Part shown: one piece after another, positions 1 to 5,885 of the stretch
Position numbering within the stretch: the stretch's first letter is position 1
How the letters are laid out: each line of letters opens with the position of its first letter
Assembly: GCA_030823965.1 (NCBI GenBank)
Contig: JAVBYP010000184.1
Coordinates: forward strand, 1-6,841
Direction: 5' to 3'
DNA from: Sideroxydans sp.
GTDB lineage: Bacteria > Pseudomonadota > Gammaproteobacteria > Burkholderiales > Gallionellaceae
Length of the DNA: 6,841 nt
Translations under genes and position numbers: made by a program
The notes under the pieces: generated by a model
The model's database searches: none
What the model saw: the letters and a program-made list of their open reading frames with translations, nothing else
What the model was told of the DNA's origin: nothing

Positions 1-1
1 G

Positions 2-79
2 CCGATGGCGGCACGGGAGGCGGGTATCAGTTTCGAGCAACTGGTGGTGCAGGTGTTGGAGTCTGCGCATGTGGGATAA
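2..79 (+). CDS. ddl: D-alanine--D-alanine ligase, C-terminal end (partial)
   Basis: Only the last 25 codons and the TAA stop lie in the window; the gene enters from the left. The visible residues (PMAAREAGISFEQLVVQVLE and a short tail) match the usual Ddl ending, in which a Met-Ala-Ala-Arg stretch is followed by an 'aGlsfeeLv' helix at the edge of the ATP-grasp domain. Ddl is a cytoplasmic enzyme that joins two D-alanines using ATP, supplying the dipeptide MurF adds to the peptidoglycan precursor. The catalytic residues are outside the window and cannot be judged. Its stop codon lies inside the start of ftsQ (11-base overlap), the classical ddl-ftsQ junction of the dcw cluster, which supports the call. 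ddl versus ddlB cannot be settled from this fragment. Confidence 0.85.
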   Translation, partial: PMAAREAGISFEQLVVQVLESAHVG

Positions 80-773
80 CCACCGACTTCTACGCAGCAT
101 CGCCAATCTGTTGTTCGGCGTGAGCGTGATGTTGGTGTTGGTGGGGGCGGCGCGTTATGTGTTGCGCATGCCGGAGTTCCCGCTGAATACGGTGGAGTTG
201 GTGGCCGCACCGCAGCGTGTGTCGGAAGAGGAATTGCAGAAGGTGGTGCGCGAGCAGGTGAGCGGCAATTTCTTTACCGTCGATTTGGAGCGTGCGCGTC
301 AAGGGTTCGAGACTTTGCCATGGGTGCGCAAGGTGAGTGTGCGACGCAAGTTCCCGTGGGGCTTGCAGGTGGATGTGGACGAACACGTGGCACTGGCGCG
401 CTGGAACAAGACGGCACTGGTGAATACGCACGGCGAAGTGTTTGCGGCACAGACGACAGAGGTGTTACCCGAGTTCATCGGTCAGCCAGAATCGTCGATG
501 CAGGTGACCAAGTTGTATGGCGAATTGAGCGAGACGTTGGTGCCGATGCAGCAGAAGATCAGCCAGATCAGTCTGTCACCGCGCTTTGCATGGCAGATCA
601 AGTTGGATGGCGGCATGGTGCTGGAGTTGGGGCGAGAAGAGATGCAAGCGCGGTTGGCGCGTTTTGTGAAGGTCTATCCGTATAGCTTGGCCGTCAGTGC
701 ACAGACGGTACGACGTGTGGATCTGCGTTATCGCAACGGGTTCTCGGCATATATGCCAGGCAGTGAAGTTTGA
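69..773 (+). CDS. ftsQ: Cell division protein FtsQ
   Basis: The 234-residue protein has a short cytoplasmic N-terminus (MWDNHRLLRS), one membrane helix at about residues 11-32, and a periplasmic part that opens with a POTRA-type domain (about 37-106, from FPLNTVELV to the VDVDEHVALARW strand). The FtsQ-type beta domain follows (about 113-225). This is a bitopic inner-membrane layout of near-normal family length, without the long cytoplasmic tail seen in E. coli. FtsQ joins FtsB and FtsL at midcell and links early Z-ring proteins to the septal peptidoglycan synthase FtsWI. The ATG at 69 is chosen because GGAG at 58-61 lies 7 bases upstream and the 11-base overlap with ddl suggests translational coupling. 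ftsA follows after about 10 bases. Sequence divergence in this family is high, so identity rests on topology, POTRA pattern and position between ddl and ftsA. Confidence 0.95.
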   Translation: MWDNHRLLRSIANLLFGVSVMLVLVGAARYVLRMPEFPLNTVELVAAPQRVSEEELQKVVREQVSGNFFTVDLERARQGFETLPWVRKVSVRRKFPWGLQVDVDEHVALARWNKTALVNTHGEVFAAQTTEVLPEFIGQPESSMQVTKLYGELSETLVPMQQKISQISLSPRFAWQIKLDGGMVLELGREEMQARLARFVKVYPYSLAVSAQTVRRVDLRYRNGFSAYMPGSEV

Positions 774-778
774 GGGAG
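774..778 (+). promoter_or_regulatory. Shine-Dalgarno that decides the ftsA start
   Basis: GGGAG directly after the ftsQ stop codon is followed by GTG-ATG-ATG at 778-786. The GGAG core (775-778) is 2 bases from the ATG at 781 and 5 bases from the ATG at 784. The spacing favours 784, giving MSKESKNLIVGLDIG. Reading further upstream in frame to the ATG at 697 would add about 29 residues that overlap ftsQ and look like no FtsA N-terminus. Confidence 0.6.
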
Positions 779-783
779 TGATG

Positions 784-2013
784 ATGAGTAAAGAAAGTAA
801 GAATCTGATCGTTGGCTTGGACATCGGCACATCGAAGATCGCGTGCATCGTGGCCGAGGTGACTGCCGAGGGAACGTTGGAAGTGATCGGTGCGGGTATG
901 ACCGAGTCGTCTGGTATGAAGAAGGGCATGGTGGTGAACATCGATGCCACGGTCGGCACCATCCAGCAGGCTTTGCAAGAAGCCGAGTTGATGGCGGACT
1001 GCAAGATCACGACGGTGTACACCGGTATCGCTGGCGGACACATCCGTAGTTCGAATGCGCACGGCATGATCAAGATCAAAGAAAAAGAAGTCGCACATAC
1101 CGACGTCGTGCGCGCCATCGAGACAGCAAGCTCCATCAGCTTGCCGGGCGACCAGCAGATCCTGCACATCCTAGAGCAGGAGTTCAGCATCGATGGACAA
1201 GAGGGGATCAAGAAGCCATTGGGCATGAGCGGTATGCGTCTGGAGGTAGAGATCCATATCGTCACGGGCGCGGTGTCTGCGGTGCAGAACATATTGAAGT
1301 GCATCCATCGCTGTGGTTTGGAAGTGAACGAGATGATCTTGCAGCCCTTGGCATCGAGCAAGGCGGTGTTGGCGGATGACGAGAAGGAATTAGGCGTGTG
1401 TCTGATCGACATCGGTGGTGGTACGACCGATGTGGCGATCTTCACCAACGGTGCGATCCGTCATACCGCAGTCATCCCTATCGCGGGCGACCAGATCACC
1501 AATGACATCGCGATGGCCTTGCGTACCCCGACCAAGGATGCGGAAGACATCAAGATCAAATATGGTTGCGCACTGCGTCAGTTGGCCAACGATGCGCCCA
1601 TCGAAGTACCCGGCGTGGGTGAGCGTAGCTCGCGCATGTTGTCGCGCCAGACTTTGGCCGAAGTGATCGAGCCGCGCATCGAAGAGCTCTATTCCTTGGT
1701 GCAGACCGAGTTGCGTCGCAGCGGATATGAAGACTTGTTGTCATCCGGCATCGTCATCACCGGCGGCAGCAGCTCGATGCAGGGCATGGTGGAGTTGGCA
1801 GAAGAGATATTCCATCTGCCGGTGCGATTGGGATTGCCGCGCAATATCGGCGGCTTGTCCTCAGTGGTGAAGACGCCGCGTTATGCGACGGGAGTAGGTC
1901 TGTTGGTGTATGGCTTGGAGCGGTATCAGCGGAATGAAGTGTCGCGCGTGAATTCGGGTTCGTTCAAGGATGTGCTGGAAAAGATGAAGGATTGGTTCAA
2001 AGGGAATTTTTAA
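784..2013 (+). CDS. ftsA: Cell division protein FtsA (actin-like Z-ring membrane tether)
   Basis: The product has 409 residues when started at the second of two tandem ATGs, close to the roughly 420 of E. coli FtsA. Actin/Hsp70-fold nucleotide-binding motifs are clear: phosphate-1 near the N-terminus (VGLDIGTSKIACIV, from about residue 9), phosphate-2 (LIDIGGGTTDVAIF, about residues 207-220) and an adenosine-type motif (GIVITGGSSSMQG) in the last quarter. The FtsA-specific 1C subdomain lies between the first two. The C-terminus (FKDVLEKMKDWFKGNF) is the amphipathic membrane-targeting helix. FtsA polymerises on ATP, binds the FtsZ C-terminal peptide and anchors the Z-ring to the inner membrane, then recruits later divisome proteins. 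It sits between ftsQ (about 10 bases) and ftsZ in the usual order. No missing motif or frameshift was seen. Confidence 0.97.
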   Translation: MSKESKNLIVGLDIGTSKIACIVAEVTAEGTLEVIGAGMTESSGMKKGMVVNIDATVGTIQQALQEAELMADCKITTVYTGIAGGHIRSSNAHGMIKIKEKEVAHTDVVRAIETASSISLPGDQQILHILEQEFSIDGQEGIKKPLGMSGMRLEVEIHIVTGAVSAVQNILKCIHRCGLEVNEMILQPLASSKAVLADDEKELGVCLIDIGGGTTDVAIFTNGAIRHTAVIPIAGDQITNDIAMALRTPTKDAEDIKIKYGCALRQLANDAPIEVPGVGERSSRMLSRQTLAEVIEPRIEELYSLVQTELRRSGYEDLLSSGIVITGGSSSMQGMVELAEEIFHLPVRLGLPRNIGGLSSVVKTPRYATGVGLLVYGLERYQRNEVSRVNSGSFKDVLEKMKDWFKGNF

Positions 2014-2049
2014 TCGCAGTATTTTGTGTTTCGTATTTGACTTTAACTT

Positions 2050-2055
2050 AAGGAG
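2050..2055 (+). promoter_or_regulatory. Strong Shine-Dalgarno before ftsZ
   Basis: AAGGAG (TAAGGAG from 2049) is a near-perfect match to the 16S rRNA tail. It precedes a tandem ATGATG at 2059-2064. The spacer is 3 bases to the first ATG and 6 to the second, so the second (2062) is the better start. It is the strongest binding site seen in the ftsQ-ftsA-ftsZ part, consistent with the high FtsZ level cells need compared with FtsQ and FtsA. Confidence 0.75.
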
Positions 2056-2061
2056 AAAATG

Positions 2062-3222
2062 ATGGCTTTCGAACTCTTAGATGCACAACCTGAAGGGGCA
2101 GTGATCAAGGTGATTGGCGTGGGTGGTTGCGGTGGCAATGCGATCGACCACATGATCGAGCAAGGCGTGCAAGGTGTCGAGTTCATCGCGATCAATACGG
2201 ATGCTCAGGCGCTAAAACGCAGCAAGGCGAGCGTCCAGTTGCAGATCGGTGCCGCATTGACCAAGGGCTTGGGAGCAGGTGCTAAGCCGGCAGTCGGCCA
2301 AGCCGCCGCTGAAGAAGATCGTGAACGTATCGCAGACATGATCCGTGGCGCGAACATGGTGTTCATCACCGCAGGTATGGGCGGTGGTACAGGAACAGGT
2401 GCTGCACCTATCGTGGCGCAAGTGGCTAAGGAGATGGGCATCTTGACCGTCGCTGTGGTCACCAAGCCGTTCGTGTTCGAAGGCAAGCGCATGACTTTGG
2501 CGCAACAAGGGATCGAAGAGCTCGCGGCTAATGTCGACTCTCTCATCATCGTGCCGAACGCGAAACTGATGGAAGTGTTGGGTGGTAAGACCACATTGCC
2601 AGAGGCCTTCAAGGCAGCGAATGGCGTGTTGCAAGGCGCGGTGGCAGGTATCGCTGAAGTCATCAATGTCCCAGGCATGGTGAACGTGGACTTCGCTGAC
2701 GTATGCACACTGATGTCCGAGAACGGCATGGCGATGATGGGTGCAGCATCCGCATCCGGCGAAGGTCGCGCACAACGTGCCGCTGAGCAAGCGATCGCCA
2801 GCCCATTGTTGGAAGACATCGATCTCTCCGGCGCGCGCGGTGTGTTAGTCAACATCACTTCCAGTAGCAACCTGACTTTGGAAGAGTTGCACGAAGTGAT
2901 GAACTGCTTCCAGTTCGCAGCGAGCGAAGCGACCGTCATCGTCGGATCCGTGTTCGATGAAGACATGGGTGATGAGATGCGCGTGACTATCGTGGCGACC
3001 GGCCTGGGTTCTGTGGTGCGTAAACAACAACCAAAACCAGTGCTCGTACCTCAACAGCAGTTGCGCACCGGCACCCACGATGCACCGACCATCGACTACA
3101 GCGAGTTGGATATGCCAGCCGTCATCCGTACCGGCCGTCATCGCGAAGCGGTGGAAGCGATGAGACAGTCTGGTGTGGATACTTTGGACATCCCATCCTT
3201 CTTGCGTAAACAGGCGGATTGA
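2062..3222 (+). CDS. ftsZ: Cell division protein FtsZ (tubulin-like GTPase)
   Basis: The product has 386 residues from the ATG at 2062, or 387 from the adjacent ATG at 2059; family members have about 380-400. The N-terminal GTP-binding domain shows the early glycine-rich loop (IKVIGVGGCGGNA), an INTDAQAL strand and the tubulin signature GGGTGTG at residues 107-113. The catalytic T7 loop NVDFAD is at about 208-213, with the activating aspartates in place. The globular core ends near residue 316. A linker of about 55 residues, rich in Gln, Pro and Arg, follows. The last residues (DTLDIPSFLRKQAD) are the conserved C-terminal peptide that binds FtsA, ZipA and MinC. FtsZ polymerises with GTP into the midcell ring that organises septation. 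It lies after ftsA and before lpxC, as in many proteobacteria. Confidence 0.99.
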   Translation: MAFELLDAQPEGAVIKVIGVGGCGGNAIDHMIEQGVQGVEFIAINTDAQALKRSKASVQLQIGAALTKGLGAGAKPAVGQAAAEEDRERIADMIRGANMVFITAGMGGGTGTGAAPIVAQVAKEMGILTVAVVTKPFVFEGKRMTLAQQGIEELAANVDSLIIVPNAKLMEVLGGKTTLPEAFKAANGVLQGAVAGIAEVINVPGMVNVDFADVCTLMSENGMAMMGAASASGEGRAQRAAEQAIASPLLEDIDLSGARGVLVNITSSSNLTLEELHEVMNCFQFAASEATVIVGSVFDEDMGDEMRVTIVATGLGSVVRKQQPKPVLVPQQQLRTGTHDAPTIDYSELDMPAVIRTGRHREAVEAMRQSGVDTLDIPSFLRKQAD

Positions 3223-3245
3223 TCGCGTTCGGAGTGAGGTGCCGT

Positions 3246-3266
3246 GGCTGAGGAGCGATATCAGCC
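3246..3266. repeat. Inverted repeat in the ftsZ-lpxC gap
   Basis: GGCTGA (3246-3251) and TCAGCC (3261-3266) are perfect complements around a 9-base loop. No T-run follows, so it is not a standard intrinsic terminator. It lies just upstream of the candidate lpxC -10 element and covers the place where a -35 box would be, so it could be an operator, a weak RNA hairpin after ftsZ, or chance. Confidence 0.4.
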
Positions 3267-3268
3267 TG

Positions 3269-3277
3269 TGCTAAACT
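3269..3277 (+). promoter_or_regulatory. Possible extended -10 promoter element for lpxC
   Basis: TGC followed by TAAACT gives a TGn extension and 4 of 6 matches to TATAAT (-10 hexamer at 3272-3277). The -35 position 17 bases upstream (TGAGGA, 3249-3254) is poor, which extended -10 promoters can tolerate. The predicted transcript would begin near 3284, about 24 bases before the lpxC ATG. This is a motif match only. Confidence 0.3.
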
Positions 3278-3282
3278 TCGAG

Positions 3283-3295
3283 CGATGATTCATCG
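3283..3295. repeat. 13-base perfect palindrome before lpxC
   Basis: CGATGATTCATCG has two perfect 6-base arms around a central T. It ends 12 bases before the lpxC start and coincides with the transcription start predicted from the candidate -10 element. It is shaped like a small operator, or a short stem close to the ribosome binding region. No regulator is identified. Confidence 0.4.
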
Positions 3296-3307
3296 AACGG
3301 AACGGAT

Positions 3308-4219
3308 ATGGTCAAGCAACGTACACTGAAGACGATGGTGCAAGCGACGGGCGTCGGTCTGCACACGGGCGAGAAGGTCTATCTGACTTTACGTCCGGCT
3401 GCCGTGGATACGGGCATCGTGTTCCGTCGCGTCGACTTGCCACATCCTGTCGACATCCGTGCCGAAGCGCATGCGGTGCATGACACGCGTCTGTCCACCT
3501 GTCTTGAGAGTAACGGAGCGCGTATCGCGACGGTCGAACATCTGATGTCGGCGCTGGCAGGTCTGGGTGTCGACAACGCCATCGTCGAATTGAGCAGTCC
3601 CGAGCTGCCCATTATGGACGGTAGTGCTGGGACGTTCATCTTCCTGTTGCAATCGGCAGGCTTGGTCGAGCAGTCGGCGGCTAAGAAGTTCATGCGTATC
3701 AAGAAGGTCGTGGAGGTGAAGGACGGTGACAAGTGGGTGCGCTTCGAGCCATACAATGGTTACAAGTTGAACTTCACCATCAACTTCGCCCACCCCGTGT
3801 TTGCCAATACCAAGCAGAACGTGACGGTCGATCTGGGAGTGAATTCCTATATCAAGGAAGTCAGCCGCGCACGTACCTTTGGTTTCATGCAGGACGTGGA
3901 GAACATGCGCGCCCAAGGGTTGGCCTTGGGGGGCAATCTCGATAACGCCATCGTGATGGACGAGTACCGAGTCATCAATCCGGATGGCCTGCGTTTCGAT
4001 GATGAGTTCGTCAAACACAAGGTATTGGATGCCATCGGCGACTTATATCTGTTGGGGCATCCCTTGATCGGGGCTTTCTCAGGCTACAAATCAGGGCATG
4101 CATTGAACAATGCCTTGTGTCGCGCTTTGTTGGCGGACGAGTCGGCATGGGAGTTCGCCACCTTCGACAAGGCGGAAGAAGCGCCTGACTTTTTACGTCT
4201 GCAACTGCAAGCGGCCTAA
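3308..4219 (+). CDS. lpxC: UDP-3-O-acyl-N-acetylglucosamine deacetylase LpxC
   Basis: The 303-residue cytoplasmic zinc amidase matches the family length (305 in E. coli). It removes the acetyl group from UDP-3-O-acyl-GlcNAc, the committed step of lipid A synthesis, so the organism is Gram-negative. Visible motifs are GVGLHTG near residue 15, HDTRLSTCL near 58, and [15 protein letters not shown] with general base E77 and zinc ligand H78. PIMDGSA near residue 100 comes next. [15 protein letters not shown] follows with zinc ligands H237 and D241, then SGHALNNAL with catalytic H264. All active-site residues are present. The ATG at 3308 gives the standard N-terminus (MVKQRTLK), but the Shine-Dalgarno is weak (GGA at 3299-3301). 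It follows ftsZ by 85 bases, a gap containing two dyads and a possible promoter. In enterobacteria LpxC is controlled by FtsH proteolysis; whether that applies here is unknown. Confidence 0.98.
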   Translation: MVKQRTLKTMVQATGVGLHTGEKVYLTLRPAAVDTGIVFRRVDLPHPVDIRAEAHAVHDTRLSTCLESNGARIATVEHLMSALAGLGVDNAIVELSSPELPIMDGSAGTFIFLLQSAGLVEQSAAKKFMRIKKVVEVKDGDKWVRFEPYNGYKLNFTINFAHPVFANTKQNVTVDLGVNSYIKEVSRARTFGFMQDVENMRAQGLALGGNLDNAIVMDEYRVINPDGLRFDDEFVKHKVLDAIGDLYLLGHPLIGAFSGYKSGHALNNALCRALLADESAWEFATFDKAEEAPDFLRLQLQAA

Positions 4220-4231
4220 CTCGGAGCTATC

Positions 4232-4429
4232 GTGCTCATCCGTTTGGTGGTTTTGCTCTCGGCGCTACTCATCGTGGCTTCCTTTGGCGCCTATATCTTC
4301 ACTCGTGACCAGCGTTACCTGCGTTTTGCTTGGCAGGTGGTGAGGTTCATCGTATTTGCGCTGTTGGTGTTCGGCGCACTCTATCTGCTGGAACGATTCG
4401 GACTGGTTGCTTGGCGGGTTCTGCTTTAA
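4232..4429 (+). CDS. Small two-helix membrane protein, function unknown
   Basis: This 65-residue protein starts at GTG 4232, with GGAG at 4223-4226 five bases upstream and the lpxC stop 12 bases before it, so it is probably translated from the lpxC transcript. Two hydrophobic helices are evident: about residues 2-23 (LIRLVVLLSALLIVASFGAY) and about 36-53 (VVRFIVFALLVFGALYLL). A positively charged loop (TRDQRYLRFAW) joins them. By the positive-inside rule the loop faces the cytoplasm and both ends face the periplasm. No catalytic motif is visible and I do not recognise a named family. I have an impression that similar short proteins follow lpxC in other betaproteobacteria, but this is unverified. 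Its stop overlaps the dciA stop by 4 bases, tail to tail. The good ribosome binding site and clean membrane pattern argue for a real gene. Confidence 0.75.
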   Translation: MLIRLVVLLSALLIVASFGAYIFTRDQRYLRFAWQVVRFIVFALLVFGALYLLERFGLVAWRVLL

Positions 4430-4845
4430 CCGCGCTTGGCAAGACGTTTCAAGGCATCCTTGAGCGGGCTGTCTTTAAGCTCAACGACAAATTCTTCCAG
4501 TGCTTTTTTTCCATGTTGCCCGACTTTTCTGGGGCGGGGAGGCTGGATTTGGGGTTGGACTCGGACTTGCACCCTGATTTGAATTCCAGTAACCTCGCAT
4601 CCCCTTGTTAAAAATAAGGAAATCAGCTCGTTACTGATCTGGCGCAATTTGGCGGCTACCGCCCCGTTGTCTGCCCCGAGGATCAGTGTCTGACCGTCTA
4701 GCTGCATCACATGGCTGGAACGGGACAAAGAGGCAGGAGCGAGCTGTTGATAGTGACGTTGAAGCGTGGCGAGTCGATCGACTTGCTGAGAGAGTCTTCT
4801 CAGGTCTTGGTTGGAATCCAAGAATGCGTTCAAGCGATGGGTCAC
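4426..4845 (-). CDS. dciA: DciA-type helicase-loading protein (DUF721)
   Basis: This 139-residue protein is the only minus-strand gene. The DUF721 pattern is visible: an N-terminal helix region (LRRLSQQVDRLATLQRHY), then VMQLDGQTLILGADNGAVAAKLRQISNEL, then GCEVTGIQIRVQVRV, consistent with the KH-like fold of DciA. A Pro/Gln/Arg-rich segment and a C-terminal helix (SPLKDALKRLAKRG) follow. DciA is the widespread loader of the replicative helicase DnaB in bacteria that lack DnaC or DnaI, so it acts in replication initiation. The start used is GTG at 4845: an in-frame TGA lies just upstream, so the gene cannot extend much, but no clear Shine-Dalgarno precedes it and a TTG a few codons in is possible. 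It converges on the 65-codon gene and diverges from the M23 gene with 34 bases between starts. The family call is good; the function is inferred from other species. Confidence 0.8.
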   Translation of the reverse strand: MTHRLNAFLDSNQDLRRLSQQVDRLATLQRHYQQLAPASLSRSSHVMQLDGQTLILGADNGAVAAKLRQISNELISLFLTRGCEVTGIQIRVQVRVQPQIQPPRPRKVGQHGKKALEEFVVELKDSPLKDALKRLAKRG

Positions 4846-4865
4846 GTTAGTTCAGCGTCACGTTA
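4841..4865. repeat. 9-base direct repeat between dciA and M23 gene starts
   Basis: GTCACGTTA occurs at 4841-4849 and again at 4857-4865, separated by 7 bases (period 16). The first copy contains the proposed dciA GTG start (read on the minus strand) and the second runs into the Shine-Dalgarno of the M23 gene. It may be a pair of protein-binding sites for a divergent promoter region or the remains of a 16-base tandem duplication. Confidence 0.5.
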
Positions 4866-4866
4866 A

Positions 4867-4872
4867 AAGGAG
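4867..4872 (+). promoter_or_regulatory. Shine-Dalgarno that fixes the M23 peptidase start at TTG
   Basis: AAGGAG (AAAAGGAG from 4865) lies 7 bases before TTG at 4880, ideal spacing. The upstream in-frame ATG at 4811 lies inside the antisense dciA coding region with no such site. Confidence 0.75.
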
Positions 4873-4879
4873 TATCCGT

Positions 4880-5803
4880 TTGAATATTATTCTAGTTTCG
4901 AATCGTTTTGCAAAAGCGCGCAGCATCACGCTTACCGGAACACACTTGGCTGTGGTGGCTGTTCTTGCCATGGGCCTGTTTCTGGCTGCGGTGCTGACGG
5001 TGCAGTATGCCATCGTTCGTTTCCAGCCGGGTGTTGTGAGTAACGAGTTGCGTGCTTGGTTGGCCAGTGCACAAGAAGCCGAGCAGCAGAAGCAGCAGGC
5101 TTACTTGCGTAAGAGCTTGGACGCGATGGCGATGCGCCTAGGGCAGATGCAAGCACAGTTGCAACGTTTGGATGGCTTGGGTTCACGCCTCGCCAAGCTG
5201 ACTGGCATGAAGCCGCAAGAATTCTCATTCGATCAAGCGCCGGCTCAAGGTGGTCCGTATATTCCACTCGCTCCGCAGCAAGAGGTCTCCTTGGAGTCGA
5301 TGGAGCAACAGATGGCGGGGCTGAGTGAGCTGTTGCGTGATCGTAGCGACAAGTTGGTCGCCCTAGAGACTTTGTTGCAGCAGGATCGTTTGGACAAAAA
5401 GATGTTGCCGTCGGTCGCTCCTATCACTTCGGCATGGTATGCATCCAATTTTGGTTGGCGTATCGACCCGTTCACAGGACACAATGCGATGCATGAGGGC
5501 GTGGATTACATGGTGCCCGCAGGCACTCCGATCTTCGCTTCAGCAGGTGGTGTGGTGGTGTTCGCGGACATGCATCCTCAATATGGTAATATGGTCGAGA
5601 TAGATCACGGTAATGAGGTCATCACGCGATATGCACACGCCTCCAAGTTGCTTGTGAAGGTGGGTGATGTGGTCAGAAGAGGGCACGAGATCGCCAAAGT
5701 GGGAAGTACGGGGCGATCTACGGGTAATCACCTGCACTTTGAAGTGAGATATAAAGGCACCGCGCAGAGTCCGGTACGCTTCCTGCAAAAAGCAGCCAGT
5801 TGA
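4880..5803 (+). CDS. Membrane-anchored M23 (LytM-type) peptidoglycan endopeptidase
   Basis: With a TTG start at 4880 the product has 307 residues. A short cytoplasmic segment (NIILVSNRFAKARSITL) leads into one membrane helix (about 23-46). A periplasmic Gln/Leu-rich coiled-coil region follows (about 60-108 and 140-175), then a C-terminal M23 domain (about 190-300). Zinc and catalytic residues are all present: H205 and D209 in HEGVD, H253 in YAHAS, and H284 and H286 in HLHFEV. It is therefore predicted to be an active metallopeptidase cutting peptide cross-links in the wall, unlike EnvC or NlpD, whose degenerate LytM domains only activate amidases. An ATG at 4811 would give 330 residues but overlaps dciA and lacks a ribosome binding site. 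A strong terminator follows 19 bases after the stop. The position upstream of secA matches M23 genes I recall in related bacteria; the exact cross-link it cuts is unknown. Confidence 0.92.
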   Translation: MNIILVSNRFAKARSITLTGTHLAVVAVLAMGLFLAAVLTVQYAIVRFQPGVVSNELRAWLASAQEAEQQKQQAYLRKSLDAMAMRLGQMQAQLQRLDGLGSRLAKLTGMKPQEFSFDQAPAQGGPYIPLAPQQEVSLESMEQQMAGLSELLRDRSDKLVALETLLQQDRLDKKMLPSVAPITSAWYASNFGWRIDPFTGHNAMHEGVDYMVPAGTPIFASAGGVVVFADMHPQYGNMVEIDHGNEVITRYAHASKLLVKVGDVVRRGHEIAKVGSTGRSTGNHLHFEVRYKGTAQSPVRFLQKAAS

Positions 5804-5822
5804 TGCGTACGATTTCGTAGCG

Positions 5823-5850
5823 GGGTGAGGTGAGAACCTCACCCTTTTTT
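5823..5850 (+). terminator. Rho-independent terminator after the M23 peptidase gene
   Basis: A perfect 9-base-pair stem (GGGTGAGGT at 5823-5831, ACCTCACCC at 5836-5844) closes a GAGA loop, a stable GNRA tetraloop, and is followed at once by six T (5845-5850). This is a textbook intrinsic terminator. It begins 19 bases after the M23 stop and should separate that transcript from secA, or act as an attenuator if secA is also read from upstream. Confidence 0.93.
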
Positions 5851-5852
5851 AT

Positions 5853-5879
5853 TTGTTCGTAACAGTCGTTTAAGAAAAT
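5853..5879 (+). promoter_or_regulatory. Weak candidate promoter for secA
   Basis: TTGTTC at 5853-5858 (-35-like) and GAAAAT at 5874-5879 (-10-like, 4 of 6) are separated by 15 bases, shorter than the optimal 17. They are the best pair I find between the terminator and secA. Transcription would begin around the secA ATG itself. The AT-rich context weakens the significance of the match. Confidence 0.2.
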
Positions 5880-5885
5880 AACAGC

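Noticed and set aside
697..783. Upstream in-frame extension of ftsA to ATG 697
   Set aside because: It would overlap ftsQ by 77 bases and add residues unlike any FtsA N-terminus, while a Shine-Dalgarno sits directly before 781/784.
576..1448. Long minus-strand open frame (290 codons) opposite ftsQ and ftsA
   Set aside because: The translation has no recognisable domain, is rich in Ser, Thr, Pro and Met/Ile as expected from reading a GC-biased gene backwards, and lies opposite two certain genes.
2037..2042. TTGACT as a -35 box for an ftsZ promoter
   Set aside because: A matching -10 would fall at about 2060, inside the start of ftsZ, so it cannot drive ftsZ translation from the proposed start.
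2205..2966. Long minus-strand open frames (253 and 192 codons) opposite ftsZ
   Set aside because: They are antisense to the conserved FtsZ core, have no family features or ribosome binding site, and the two frames exclude each other.
3389..4018. Minus-strand open frame (209 codons) opposite lpxC
   Set aside because: The His/Asp/Val-rich composition is typical of antisense reading; lpxC is complete and certain on the other strand.
4540..4570. G-rich stretch in dciA as a possible structured element
   Set aside because: It is explained by Pro, Gln and Arg codons of the DciA linker read on the opposite strand; no stable dyad was found.
4330..4611. Plus-strand open frame (93 codons) across the end of the small membrane gene and dciA
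   Set aside because: It is out of frame with the membrane gene, antisense to dciA, and has no ribosome binding site or recognisable domain.
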